This document shows positions 45,068-53,938 of a stretch of DNA of 64,000 bases, one piece after another. Source of the DNA: an uncultured Paracoccus sp. (GTDB taxonomy: Bacteria; Pseudomonadota; Alphaproteobacteria; Rhodobacterales; Rhodobacteraceae); assembly GCF_947496875.1 (NCBI RefSeq), contig NZ_CANMEH010000013.1, forward strand, positions 1 to 64,000. The letters are read 5' to 3'. A program made the translations under genes and the position numbers. The stretch's first letter is position 1; each line of letters opens with the position of its first letter. A model generated the notes under the pieces. That model made no database searches and had not been told where the DNA came from. It was given only the letters and a program-made list of their open reading frames with translations.

Positions 45068-45523
45068 TCACCCCGCCACGCCCGTCCGCCCCACCAGCGC
45101 CATCAGCGTCGCGGTCATCGTCGCGACCAGCTTTTCCTGTCCTCCCTTGGTGGCATAGGCGCGTGCCTCGCAGATGGTCAGGTTCCTTCCCGGTTTCACC
45201 ACGTCGGCAACGAAGCGAAACCGTTCGCCGTCCGCCGGGTTGAGCAGGTTGATCTTGAATTCCACCGTCAACACCGCGGCATCGGCGGGCATCAGCGAAA
45301 AACCGGCATAGCCGCACGCACTGTCGAGCGCGGTCGAAACGACTCCGGCATGCAGAAACCCATGCTGTTGGGTGAAATCAGCACTGTGGGCCATCTCTAG
45401 GACGATATGTCCGGGGGTAAGATCGGCAATCCTGATCCCAAGCGTGCGCATCACATTCTGTCGATTGAAACTGTCGCGTACGCGTGCGTCATAGGCAGGA
45501 TTTTTCGGTTCGAATGGCGTCAT
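45068..45523 (-). CDS. PaaI-family hot-dog thioesterase
   Basis: A 151-residue hot-dog thioesterase. The motif QQHGFLHAGVVSTALDSACG corresponds to the HGG-type active-site loop of PaaI proteins. It would release dead-end or surplus acyl-CoA. It converges with the ligase gene ending at 45046, with 21 bp between. No operator is seen upstream of it. Confidence 0.85.
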   Translation of the reverse strand: MTPFEPKNPAYDARVRDSFNRQNVMRTLGIRIADLTPGHIVLEMAHSADFTQQHGFLHAGVVSTALDSACGYAGFSLMPADAAVLTVEFKINLLNPADGERFRFVADVVKPGRNLTICEARAYATKGGQEKLVATMTATLMALVGRTGVAG

Positions 45524-45544
45524 GGCGTGCTGCCCTCCTGAATT

Positions 45545-46270
45545 TCATTCATTGATGACCAAGATTAGCCGATCCTTGAGGCGCGCATCTTGTAGCGAAC
45601 GGCCAAAACCGCACTGTGCCGCCTGTAAGCGAAGTGCGCGGGGTGGTTTTCCTGCAAAGGCACGGCAGGCGGCGGACATATGAGGTTGATCGTAATATCC
45701 GGCATCCAGCGCCAGATCTGTCAGGGACACGGTCTGCGTCGCGAGTTGTCCAAGCAACCTCCGAAAGCGCCGTGAGGCAGCGAGTCGCCGTCGTGACACG
45801 CTGGTTTCCTCTCGGACCTTACGTCGTTCCGTCCGGGCACTGCACAGCCCGGGTGACGCGGCAAAACGCAGACACTTTGCAAGTTCGTCGAGCATAGTGA
45901 CCAACAACGGCAGCGCCTCGTCGCTCTGCTGAACGCGCGCCAGAGCTGAAGCCAACGGTTTCATTTCCTCGGCCTCGGGCAAACGCTCCGGTCTTGACGA
46001 CAGCCGTAGCCCGGCCACGACACCATGGAATGGCATTAGGCGGGGCGTGAAACCCGGGCGCGGTGGTGCCATCGATCCGCGCGCCCCGCCGCTGTCGTCG
46101 CACGTTATCGAAAGGGTAAAGAGGTCGGTCGCGAACCGCCCGCTTCCACGTCCGCTCAGTACACCCATATCGCGGAACACAAAAAGATGGTTGATCTGGG
46201 ACGCTGCGTTCAGGGGCGGCGCCATTTCAAGATAAAGCGGCGCCGCCGCCAGGTCACTGGACGAACGCAT
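45545..46270 (-). CDS. AraC-family transcriptional regulator
   Basis: About 241 residues. A C-terminal AraC-type double helix-turn-helix is recognisable: SLTDLALDAGYYDQPHMSAACRAF matches the second HTH region, with GKPPRALR after it. The N-terminal part (ASQINHLFVFRDMG) is a ligand-type domain of unknown specificity. The start is uncertain: ATG 46270 overlaps the NmrA gene end by 17 bp; ATG 46225 is also possible. It may regulate the adjacent NmrA/ligase genes, which lack the TetR operator. Confidence 0.7.
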   Translation of the reverse strand: MRSSSDLAAAPLYLEMAPPLNAASQINHLFVFRDMGVLSGRGSGRFATDLFTLSITCDDSGGARGSMAPPRPGFTPRLMPFHGVVAGLRLSSRPERLPEAEEMKPLASALARVQQSDEALPLLVTMLDELAKCLRFAASPGLCSARTERRKVREETSVSRRRLAASRRFRRLLGQLATQTVSLTDLALDAGYYDQPHMSAACRAFAGKPPRALRLQAAQCGFGRSLQDARLKDRLILVINE

Positions 46271-47108
46271 CCCGGTTCTCAGCGATGAAGTCGGTAAATC
46301 GACGGGCCGGGCGGCCCAACACGTCGCTGACCGTTGTCTCGATGCCGGCAAGGTAGCCCTTAGGCGCTATGGAGGCCAGTTCGACCATGGCTCCGGCGAC
46401 CTCATCCTGCATCCCGCCAGCCACCATGGCCGCTTTCGCATCCTCGGCCGACAGGGGGGCACAGGTGACATTTCGCCCTGTCACTTCGGACAAAAGGGCC
46501 GCGATGTCATCGCCGGTTAGCGCTTCGGGGCCGGTCAGCCCAAGACACTTGCCCTCAAATCCCGGGGCGGTCAGTGTCTCGGCGGCGACATCCGCGATGT
46601 CGCGGGCGTCGATCCAGGCTACAGGGCCACCCAGATCATCGTGGTACACCCCGTTCTTGGCAATGTTGCTGGTCTGCCAGAACAGGTTCTGCATGAAATA
46701 GGTCGGCTGGACGAACGTCCAGTCAAGCCCGCCCTGCTTCAGCAGCTCCTGGGTTTCGGAGTGCCACTTTCCAAAAGTCAGCCCCGCCTTGGGCGACGCA
46801 CCCAGCCCGGTGGCCAGAACGACATGGCGCACGCCCGAGGCCTTGGCGGCCTCGATCACGTTCGCCTTCCACTGGCGCATGTCCAGATGGGCAGGCGTGA
46901 CCAGGTATATCTTTTCTGCCCCGTTACAGGCCCGCGCCAGCGCGGCGGGATCGGTGAAACTCGCGACGACGGCCTCGCATCCCTTGGCCTTCAGAGCGTC
47001 CAGACTTGCGGGGTTGCTGGTGACAGCGCGCACGGTCGCGCCCTTGGTCAGAAGCGTGTCGACAAGGGGGGCGCCGGTGGTGCCGGTGGCTCCGAAAACG
47101 GTGATCAT
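46254..47108 (-). CDS. NmrA-family NAD(P)-binding protein
   Basis: A 284-residue atypical short-chain dehydrogenase of the NmrA/QOR2 group. The N-terminal motif ITVFGATGTTGAPLVDTLL binds NAD(P). GVRHVVLATGLGASP and GKWHSETQELLK follow; there is no clear YxxxK. It may be a redox sensor or quinone oxidoreductase. It overlaps the ligase gene upstream by ATGA and the AraC gene downstream, suggesting one unit. The link to acid catabolism is unclear. Confidence 0.8.
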   Translation of the reverse strand: MITVFGATGTTGAPLVDTLLTKGATVRAVTSNPASLDALKAKGCEAVVASFTDPAALARACNGAEKIYLVTPAHLDMRQWKANVIEAAKASGVRHVVLATGLGASPKAGLTFGKWHSETQELLKQGGLDWTFVQPTYFMQNLFWQTSNIAKNGVYHDDLGGPVAWIDARDIADVAAETLTAPGFEGKCLGLTGPEALTGDDIAALLSEVTGRNVTCAPLSAEDAKAAMVAGGMQDEVAGAMVELASIAPKGYLAGIETTVSDVLGRPARRFTDFIAENRDAFVQ

Positions 47109-49042
47109 GTCTTATCCTTTCGCAGGTCTGCAATGGGCTGGATCGTTTTCGGGTTGCTGATCGACGACAGATCGCCCGGATTCTCGCCAAGGAAGGCCGC
47201 GCGCACGATCCGGCGCATCGTCTTCATGGTGCGGGTCTTGGGCAATGCCTCGACGAAATGGATCTCGCGCGGGCGGAAGGGTTTCGACACGACCTCGCCC
47301 ACCCGGTCCTTGAGCCGTTCGACAAGCGTCGCATTGGGCGACACCCCCGGCGCCGCGACGCAGATACAGACCACGGCCACCCCCTTGATATCGTCGGGCG
47401 CGGCGATGGCGGCGGCGTCCACCACCTCGCCGGTCCCGGTCAGCGCCGCCTCGATCTCGGGCGGGCCGATGCGTTTACCGGCGATGTTCAGCGTGTCGTC
47501 CGAGCGGCCGAGGATATACCAGGTGCCGTCAGGGTCGCGGCGCACCCAGTCGCCGTGCCGCCAGATGCCGGGATAGGTGGACCAGTAGGTTTCGAGATAC
47601 CGCTCGCGGTCGTCCCAGATCGCCGGGGTCAGCCCCAGAGGCGGCTGGGTCACGACCAGTTCGCCCACCTCGCCCGGCGCGGCCTCGTGGCCATCCTCGC
47701 GCAGTACGCGCGCGCCCACACCCAGGGCCTGGGCCGAAAAACCGCCCTGCTTGATTTCGTGCAGCACAGTTGAGGTCAGGATCGCGCCGAACAGTTCGGT
47801 TCCACCGGAAATGTTCAGCGGCACAGCGCGGCGTCGGCAGATATGGTCGAGTTGCCAGAGCCAGGCCTCTTCCGTCCAGGGCTCGCCGGTCGAGGCGACG
47901 ATGCGCAGGCGTGCCAAGTCATAGGCCAAAAGTGGCTCGGGGCTTTGCGTCATGAATTGCCGCACCAGCGTGGGGGCAACGCCGATGTGGGTCACCTGCA
48001 TCTCGGACGCAATGCGCAACAGCCTGAAGGGATCGCCGGGGATAGAGGGCGCGCCCTCGGCCAGCACCAGCGTGGCGCCGGACAGCAGCACCGATAGCAG
48101 GGTGAGCGGCCCCATCACCCAGCCCATGTCGGTCATCCACAGGTGGCGGTCATCGCGTTTCATGTCGAGGCACAGCAGGATATCCGCCGTTGCCTTGGCC
48201 TGCACCCCGAGATGGGTATGCACAACGCCCTTGGGCCGGCCTGTCGTGCCCGAGGTATAGGCGATGAGGAAAGGGTCCTCGGCCTTGACGGCAACCGCTG
48301 CGAAATCCGGGTCGGCGGCGCCCAAAGCTTCGGTCCAGTCGAGATCGCGGGCCGGATCGGCCACCGCGCCGCCGAACCGCCGCAGGCTGAACACGGTATG
48401 AACGGAAGGCACCTCGGTCAGGGCTTCGGCCAGCACCGCCTCCATCCAGACCGGCTTGCCGCGTCTGGGTGAGGCATCCGCCGTCAGCACCGCCACGGCA
48501 CCCGCATCCTTCAGGCGCGATATGATCGCATGAGGCGCAAAGCCGGAAAACAGCGGCACCGCGACCGCGCCCAGCCGGGCAATACCCAGCAGCGCAGCCT
48601 CGATTTCGGGGATCATCGGCATGTAGATGCCCACCGCCTGACCAGGCTGCACCCCGCGCGCGTCAAGGGCCGAGGCGACGCGGGCGGCTTCGGCGACAAG
48701 TTCGGAATAGGTCCATCGGCGGCGGCTTCCGTCTTCGCCGACCCAGTCGATCGCAGTTTCTTCGCCAAGACCTTCGTGAATTCGTGCGTCGAGACAGGTT
48801 TCTGTCAGATTCAGAGTGGCTCCGACGGCCCATCTGATCGATTCAGGCCCATCGGAAATATCCCGCAGCACCGTGTGCGGCTTGCCGAACCGTATACCGG
48901 CATGGTCAATGATCCGGCCCCAGAACCAATCCGGCTCCTCAATGGCGCGGCGGACAAGATCCTCGTAACTGTCAATGCCGCAGTCTTTCAGAAAAGCGGT
49001 CAGCGTGCTCAATCGCTGAATGTCAGTGTCTGGCTGAAACAT
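47105..49042 (-). CDS. Acetyl-CoA synthetase-like AMP-forming ligase
   Basis: A 645-residue ligase of the acetyl/acetoacetyl-CoA synthetase branch, with the N-terminal ACAS-type domain (DWFWGRIIDHAGIRF). The P-loop is TSGTTGRPKGVVHT near 280, with SGGTELFGAIL, WRHGDWVRRDPDG, GRSDDTLNIAGKRIGP, and a C-terminal catalytic Lys probably in TRTMKTMRR (the usual SGK is TMK here). A short or branched acid is likely. It is preceded by AGGTGGCGG and lies just downstream of a strong terminator, so it probably has its own promoter. Confidence 0.88.
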   Translation of the reverse strand: MFQPDTDIQRLSTLTAFLKDCGIDSYEDLVRRAIEEPDWFWGRIIDHAGIRFGKPHTVLRDISDGPESIRWAVGATLNLTETCLDARIHEGLGEETAIDWVGEDGSRRRWTYSELVAEAARVASALDARGVQPGQAVGIYMPMIPEIEAALLGIARLGAVAVPLFSGFAPHAIISRLKDAGAVAVLTADASPRRGKPVWMEAVLAEALTEVPSVHTVFSLRRFGGAVADPARDLDWTEALGAADPDFAAVAVKAEDPFLIAYTSGTTGRPKGVVHTHLGVQAKATADILLCLDMKRDDRHLWMTDMGWVMGPLTLLSVLLSGATLVLAEGAPSIPGDPFRLLRIASEMQVTHIGVAPTLVRQFMTQSPEPLLAYDLARLRIVASTGEPWTEEAWLWQLDHICRRRAVPLNISGGTELFGAILTSTVLHEIKQGGFSAQALGVGARVLREDGHEAAPGEVGELVVTQPPLGLTPAIWDDRERYLETYWSTYPGIWRHGDWVRRDPDGTWYILGRSDDTLNIAGKRIGPPEIEAALTGTGEVVDAAAIAAPDDIKGVAVVCICVAAPGVSPNATLVERLKDRVGEVVSKPFRPREIHFVEALPKTRTMKTMRRIVRAAFLGENPGDLSSISNPKTIQPIADLRKDKT

Positions 49043-49061
49043 CCGCCACCTTTCTACAAGG

Positions 49062-49088
49062 AAAAAGGGCCGCGCATTTGGCGCGGCC
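49062..49088 (-). terminator. Rho-independent terminator of the BadH-like gene
   Basis: On the minus strand GGCCGCGC pairs with GCGCGGCC (8 perfect base pairs, 5-nt loop) and is followed by five T bases. It lies 67 bp after the BadH-like stop and before the ligase start, separating the two transcripts. Confidence 0.8.
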
Positions 49089-49154
49089 AGTCGGGGAGGT
49101 AACCCTGGACACGGCGTGACGGCAATACCTTGTGACAGGCACTCCCGCCCACGG

Positions 49155-49916
49155 TCAACCGTGCATCGACAAGCCGCCGGAAACCGAGATCACCTGGCCG
49201 GTGATGAAACCGGCGTCGTCGGACGACAGGAAGCAGATGATGCCAGGATAATCCGTCGGCTGCGCCAGACGCTTCATCGGAATCGCCCGCTTGAGACCCT
49301 CGGCGATCTTTTGACCGGCCTCGCCCTCGGCAACCTGAGCAAACAGCGGCGTATCGGTCGGGCCGGGGGCGACAGCGTTCAACTGAATGCCCTTGCGCGC
49401 CAGTTCCCGCGCCACGGTTTTGGTGAACGAGATGATGCCGCCCTTGCAAGCCGAATAAACGGCTTCGCCCGAAGACCCGACACGGCCGGCGTCGGAGGCG
49501 ATGTTGACCACGCGGCCCCCGCCGTTATTGACCATGCCGGGCAACACCGCGTGGTGCATGTTCAGCGGACCATAAAGGTTGATGTCGATGACCTTTTTCC
49601 ACAGATCCGCATCGCTGTCGAGGAACGGTTTTATCACATCCCAGCCGGCGTTGTTCACCAGCACGTCGATCGGACCACCAGCCTCGAACGCGGCCACAGC
49701 CTTGTCCACCTCAGCCCGGTCGGTGATGTCCACCTTGTAAGCTTGGGCTTTTCCTCCGCCGCTCTGGATCAGACGGGCCGTTTCCTGCGCGCCGCCTTCA
49801 TTCATATCGAAGATCGCAACCTCGGCACCTTCTTCGCCGAAACGTTCGCACACCGCGCGCCCGATTCCGCTGCCGCCACCCGTCACGATGACACGTTTTC
49901 CATTTAATCCTCGCAT
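49155..49916 (-). CDS. badH: SDR, 2-hydroxycyclohexanecarboxyl-CoA dehydrogenase-like (BadH)
   Basis: A 253-residue classical SDR. GGGSGIGRA near residue 13, NNAGWD, NIASDAGRVGSSGEAVYSACK with Ser-Tyr-Lys, and the C-terminal SDDAGFITGQVISVSGG. The NAGWDxxKPF, HHAVLPGMV and SSGEAVY stretches are strongly reminiscent of BadH of Rhodopseudomonas palustris, which oxidises 2-hydroxycyclohexanecarboxyl-CoA. The gene symbol is by resemblance only. ATG 49916 follows GAGGAGGACATCCAT. It is divergent from the TetR gene with operator site 5 between. Confidence 0.8.
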   Translation of the reverse strand: MRGLNGKRVIVTGGGSGIGRAVCERFGEEGAEVAIFDMNEGGAQETARLIQSGGGKAQAYKVDITDRAEVDKAVAAFEAGGPIDVLVNNAGWDVIKPFLDSDADLWKKVIDINLYGPLNMHHAVLPGMVNNGGGRVVNIASDAGRVGSSGEAVYSACKGGIISFTKTVARELARKGIQLNAVAPGPTDTPLFAQVAEGEAGQKIAEGLKRAIPMKRLAQPTDYPGIICFLSSDDAGFITGQVISVSGGLSMHG

Positions 49917-49982
49917 ATGGATGTCCTCCTCTGCCGCTAACACCTTCGCAAAGAACTTGATTCGAGGCGTCCTTTCATACAT

Positions 49983-49998
49983 TCTAACACCTGTCAGA
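49983..49998 (+). promoter_or_regulatory. Palindromic operator site 5 (regulator promoter)
   Basis: TCTAACACCTGTCAGA, one mismatch in the right arm, 10 bp upstream of the tandem TetR ATG and between the two divergent genes. Rightward TTGATT (49957) with 17 bp to CATTCT could be the regulator promoter. Leftward TTGCAA, 16 bp, TAGAAT could serve the BadH-like gene. Its position suggests autoregulation. Confidence 0.8.
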
Positions 49999-50007
49999 TT
50001 TATTGCA

Positions 50008-51363
50008 ATGGACATCCTTATGGGCGACAAGTATCGATCGCGGATGATGCGAGGACTCGATGTGGTCGATAAAATCGAAGATGACCTGAGCAAGTCCGAA
50101 AGGACGCGGGGGGACGTCCTCGCTACGGCTGCCCGACTTTTTCGGCACGATGGCTTTTACGCGACGACGATGCGCGACATTGCCCATGGATCAGGGATAG
50201 AAGCCGGAAGCATCTACTATCATTTCCAATCCAAGGACCAGATTTTGAGCGAGGTTCTCGAACTTGGTGTGCGGCAGCTTTACGAGAAGGTCTGCGAAAT
50301 CGTCCGCGCGACGAAGCAGCGCCCCGAAGAATTTCGCAAGACCTTCGCTTTGCTTATCGAAACCCACCTGACCTATCTTCTGACCGACAGCGACTTCACT
50401 TCCGCCAATATCCGGAACTATCCGATGCTGTCGGATGAAGCGCGCGCCCCACACCGTGAGTTGCGTGCCTCCTATGCCGGGGTATGGAGCAGCTTTCTGC
50501 AGGATGCCAAAGACTATGGCACCTTGAGAAACGACATTTCCGTTACGGCGATCCGGCAGTTCATATTGAGCGCCATGAACTGGACCGTCGAATGGTATAA
50601 AGTGGATCAGTATCCGGTTCATATCCTCGCAGAACGTATGAGCAAACTGATACTTGACGGTATGTGTCCCAGTCACCGGGCTGACGTAGACGGCCAGAAG
50701 GCGGGCGACGTAGCCGCTTCTGTTGAAGAGCAAGACACCATCGGCAAGGCCGCAAAAACCCGCGCCGAAATCCTGAGGGCCGCGGCGCGCGTTCTTAGAG
50801 ACAAAGGGTACAAGGCGACCACGCTAAGACAGATCGCGGATGAAGCGGATATGAAGGCGGGCAGCGTCTATTACCATTTCAAATCCAAAGACGCGATAGT
50901 GGACGAGGTTCTGAACGCCGGCTTGAGCGATTTGCTATCTGGGGTCACCGCAGCAGTCCAAGAATTTTATGCGCCAATCGACCATCATGCTAGGATCGCA
51001 ACTGCGATTTGGACGCATTTACATTTTCTCTTCGAGGCAAGCGAATTCACGTCTGCGAACATCAGAAGCTATGGGATGCTGCCCAATCATTTAAGGAAGA
51101 GACACAGGGGTATTCGTCATGAGTATGGGCATCTCTGGGACAGGGTTCTTCGCGAAGCGCAAGAGGCCGATGCCATAAGATCTGACATCAAGATTGTCCC
51201 TCTGCGCCAGGTGATGTTGGGCGCCTTGAACTGGACGGTGGAATGGTTTGATCCCAACAAGGAGGGAAGCTCGGGGTATCTTTCATTGTCTGAGTTCTCT
51301 GGCATGCTCATCACGCTGCTTCTTGAAGGGATCTGCGACAGGGAGAACGTCGCGCGAGCCTGA
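50008..51363 (+). CDS. Tandem double-TetR transcriptional regulator
   Basis: A 451-residue protein made of two complete TetR/AcrR units in one chain. The first HTH, around residues 35-80, has TTMRDIAHGSGIEAGSIYYH. The second, around 255-300, has TTLRQIADEADMKAGSVYYH. The ligand halves also repeat: FTSANIRNYPML versus FTSANIRSYGML, and AMNWTVEWY versus ALNWTVEWF. The type resembles KstR2/FadR-like acyl-CoA sensors (inference). One chain could act as a built-in dimer on operator site 5 and its copies. Start ATG 50008 is chosen because an upstream start (49888) would place the operator inside the gene; ATG 50020 is also possible. Confidence 0.88.
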   Translation: MDILMGDKYRSRMMRGLDVVDKIEDDLSKSERTRGDVLATAARLFRHDGFYATTMRDIAHGSGIEAGSIYYHFQSKDQILSEVLELGVRQLYEKVCEIVRATKQRPEEFRKTFALLIETHLTYLLTDSDFTSANIRNYPMLSDEARAPHRELRASYAGVWSSFLQDAKDYGTLRNDISVTAIRQFILSAMNWTVEWYKVDQYPVHILAERMSKLILDGMCPSHRADVDGQKAGDVAASVEEQDTIGKAAKTRAEILRAAARVLRDKGYKATTLRQIADEADMKAGSVYYHFKSKDAIVDEVLNAGLSDLLSGVTAAVQEFYAPIDHHARIATAIWTHLHFLFEASEFTSANIRSYGMLPNHLRKRHRGIRHEYGHLWDRVLREAQEADAIRSDIKIVPLRQVMLGALNWTVEWFDPNKEGSSGYLSLSEFSGMLITLLLEGICDRENVARA

Positions 51364-51381
51364 TGAGCGCAGCCATTGCGA

Positions 51382-51786
51382 TCAAACCAGAAGGAAGTGG
51401 TACAGCCCTTCCGCAACCGTCTTTTCCCGGTCCGTCTGCCATGTGGTAACGCTGACGCTCGCCATCCGCTTGCCCTTGCGGGTAACATTAGCACGGGCAT
51501 AAAGCGATCCCTTCACGCCAGGTCGGAGGTAATCGACGGTCAGATTGATCGGCTTTGCCGGAACGTCCGCGAAATCGGGATGAACTGCGATAGCGGCGGT
51601 CGCTTCCATGAGGCTCGCGATGATCCCGCCATGGTAGTAGTCCATGACTGGGTTTCCGATGTGGCGTTCTACAAAGGTCATCTCGGTTTCGGCGTGGCAG
51701 CTGTCCACGCTCTGAACCTCAAAGTTGAGAAAACGGAAGAACGGCACGCGGGATACATTTGCATTGACGGCTTGCAAGTTGATCAC
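51382..51786 (-). CDS. PaaI-family thioesterase
   Basis: A 134-residue hot-dog fold thioesterase. The active-site loop is DYYHGGIIASLMEATAAIAV, followed by NLTVDYLRPG typical of PaaI/YbgC types. It hydrolyses acyl-CoA to free acid and CoA. It overlaps the next thioesterase gene by ATGA and converges on the TetR gene with an 18-bp gap. The pairing with 51783 may give a heteromer. Confidence 0.88.
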   Translation of the reverse strand: MINLQAVNANVSRVPFFRFLNFEVQSVDSCHAETEMTFVERHIGNPVMDYYHGGIIASLMEATAAIAVHPDFADVPAKPINLTVDYLRPGVKGSLYARANVTRKGKRMASVSVTTWQTDREKTVAEGLYHFLLV

Positions 51787-52265
51787 GATGGATCTCCTTT
51801 TTCCAACGCGTCAAACAGGCTGGAGTCTCCACGGGTCAATGCGAATGATGCGACTCCACGTGCAATTTCCGCATTCTCATGGCCATCAAACCAGATACTG
51901 CCCGAATCGAAGGCAATATGGCGGGTTTTTCGAAAACAATGCGCGCGAACGATAACGTCCGCGCGCGATCGAGCAGGCCGCAGGTAATCAACCCTGAGGT
52001 CAAGCGTTGCCATCGTGCTGACACCCTCGATGGCCACAAAGTTCGCAAGACCGAACACACTGTCCAGAAGAGCGGTCAGGATACCACCATGAAGTAGTGT
52101 TTGTTCCCTATCCACGCAGAACTCGGGGTTGAACGGCATTCGAACTTGCACGCCTTGGGTCGAAACCTCCTCAATCTCGAGCGCCATATGGGTAATCAAA
52201 CCGTTGCCGCGCTCATTCCACATCTGGGCGATCTGCTCGATTTTTTTCTGAGCTATACCGGACAT
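51783..52265 (-). CDS. PaaI-family thioesterase
   Basis: A 160-residue hot-dog thioesterase. The catalytic loop is QTLLHGGILTALLDSVFGLA, followed by LDLRVDYLRPAR. It is paralogous to the protein at 51382, with a longer N-terminal helix (QKKIEQIAQMWNERGNG). It lies 11 bp after the crotonase in the leftward operon from operator site 6. Two thioesterases side by side suggest CoA recycling during bulky-acid catabolism. Confidence 0.88.
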   Translation of the reverse strand: MSGIAQKKIEQIAQMWNERGNGLITHMALEIEEVSTQGVQVRMPFNPEFCVDREQTLLHGGILTALLDSVFGLANFVAIEGVSTMATLDLRVDYLRPARSRADVIVRAHCFRKTRHIAFDSGSIWFDGHENAEIARGVASFALTRGDSSLFDALEKGDPS

Positions 52266-52276
52266 GCGATCTTCCT

Positions 52277-53080
52277 TTAGCGACCCGTGAAGCTCGGTTT
52301 TCTTTTTTCGATATAGGCAGCAACCGCCTCGTGGTGGTCTTCAGTCTGATGCATGAGCGCCTGATAGGCCGCCGCGGAATTCAGGAAATCTGGTAGATCC
52401 ATTCGTTCGGCATTGCGCATCAGACGCTTTGCGATCCGCACCGCGCGCGGCGGCTTCGATGCGATGACGGCGGCGCGATCGAGGGCGCGGTCCATCAACT
52501 GGTCATGCGGCACGACCTCCAGCACCATTCCCATTTCCAGGGCCTCGGCGGCATCGATCATGCGGCCCGAGAAGGTCAGATCGGCAGCTTTCTGATGGCC
52601 CAGACGGCGCAGCATGAACCAGCTGCCCGCATCGCCCGGGATGATTCCGAGGTTCAAAAAGACTTCGCCGAACCGCGCCTTGTCCGAGGCGACGCGCATA
52701 TCGCACATCATCGTCAGGTCGCATCCCGCGCCGACCGCCGCGCCGTTGACCGCTGCTATGGTCGGAACATCGAGGTTGTACAGCGCCAAAGGCAACCGCT
52801 GCACCCCATCGACATAGCTCTGCGCTGCCGCAAGCGGTTCCTTGCGAAAGATACTGTCGGGGTCATTCATTTCCTTGATGTCGCCGCCGGCGCAAAAGGC
52901 CGGATCCGCGCCGGTCAGGATCATGACGCTAACTTGCGGGTCCGCCTGAACTTTCGCGAATATCTCAAGAAGGGACGCGATCATCTCGTTGCCGGTGATC
53001 GGATTACGACGTTCTGGATCGTTCAACGTAACCGTGGCGATCCTATCGGAGATATTCAGAAGGACGGGAGGGTTACTCAT
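52277..53080 (-). CDS. Enoyl-CoA hydratase/isomerase family protein
   Basis: A 267-residue crotonase-fold enzyme. FCAGGDIKEMND and GAAVGAGCDLTMMCD form the oxyanion hole. The first hydratase Glu is Asp (GCDLT), the second is Phe (FGEVFLNLG), and an Asp is present in IIPGDAGSWFML, as in PaaG/AtuE-like members. In an atu pathway the equivalent would hydrate an isohexenylglutaconyl-CoA (inference). ATG 53080 is chosen; ATG 53089 is nearly on the GAGGAG. It sits between the thioesterases and an SDR. Confidence 0.8.
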   Translation of the reverse strand: MSNPPVLLNISDRIATVTLNDPERRNPITGNEMIASLLEIFAKVQADPQVSVMILTGADPAFCAGGDIKEMNDPDSIFRKEPLAAAQSYVDGVQRLPLALYNLDVPTIAAVNGAAVGAGCDLTMMCDMRVASDKARFGEVFLNLGIIPGDAGSWFMLRRLGHQKAADLTFSGRMIDAAEALEMGMVLEVVPHDQLMDRALDRAAVIASKPPRAVRIAKRLMRNAERMDLPDFLNSAAAYQALMHQTEDHHEAVAAYIEKRKPSFTGR

Positions 53081-53927
53081 TTCTTCCATCTCCTCGTGCG
53101 CGTTTCTCGAACATATCAGGGTTTATCATGTCACGGGCATCGTGACCCATGTGCAAGGTTTCCCCGCCGTCTACATAGATGTCTTCGCCGGTCATGAAAT
53201 TCCCCAATCTGGATGCGAGGAAAATGATCGTCCCGGCGATGTCCTCCGCCGCGCCCATCCGGTTCAGGACCGAGCGGTTAAGCTCCTTCCAGCGTTCCGG
53301 CGGAATAGGATAGCGGCCAAGCGCCTCTGTCTTGATCGTTCCCGGCGCGACGCAGTTCAGCCGGATCCCGTATTCGCCCCATTCGGCGGCCAACGTTTTC
53401 ATCATGCCCGTCACGCCCGCGCGGGCGGCGACGGTATGGGTGAAACCGGTGAGCGCGGTGCGCGCTGAAATGGCGGTGACAAAGACGATGGAGCCGCCGT
53501 TCTCGTACATGAAATGATCGGCCACGGCGCGTGTCATCTGCCACGATCCGATCAGGTTGTTGCGGATCACGGCCTCGAAGCCCTTGTTGGTGATGTCGCG
53601 CGCGGCAGCTATATACTGGCCGCCCGCGTTGTTCACCAGAACATCAAGCCGCCCGTAATGGTCCTTGATGCGCTCCATCGCTATTTCGATACTATTCGCG
53701 TCACGGGTGTCGCCGGGCACGACAAGGGCCTCGCCACCCGCCGCGCGGATCATCTCGGCGGTCTCCTGCAGCGGCTCTTCGCGGCGCGCGAACAGTGCCA
53801 GCCTGGCCCCGCAGGAAGCCATTTCCAGGGCCGTGGCCCGGCCCATCCCCGAGCCGGATCCGGTGACCAGAGCCACCTGGCCCGCCATGAGATCCGGCGC
53901 GTAACGCCGTGCTTCTTCTTCGCTCAT
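53073..53927 (-). CDS. SDR oxidoreductase, enoyl/dienoyl-CoA reductase-like
   Basis: A 284-residue SDR. The cofactor motif TGSGSGMG is near residue 23, then NNAGGQYIAAARD, and FTHTVAARAGVTGMMK in place of YxxxK, without the Tyr. This matches the trans-2-enoyl-CoA and 2,4-dienoyl-CoA reductase-like branch also seen at 2241. In terpene utilisation operons, AtuB and AtuG are SDRs of unsettled role, so it may be their counterpart. It lies 11 bp after the dehydrogenase gene at 53939. Confidence 0.82.
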   Translation of the reverse strand: MSEEEARRYAPDLMAGQVALVTGSGSGMGRATALEMASCGARLALFARREEPLQETAEMIRAAGGEALVVPGDTRDANSIEIAMERIKDHYGRLDVLVNNAGGQYIAAARDITNKGFEAVIRNNLIGSWQMTRAVADHFMYENGGSIVFVTAISARTALTGFTHTVAARAGVTGMMKTLAAEWGEYGIRLNCVAPGTIKTEALGRYPIPPERWKELNRSVLNRMGAAEDIAGTIIFLASRLGNFMTGEDIYVDGGETLHMGHDARDMINPDMFEKRARGDGRNE

Positions 53928-53938
53928 GTTCTGCCCCC

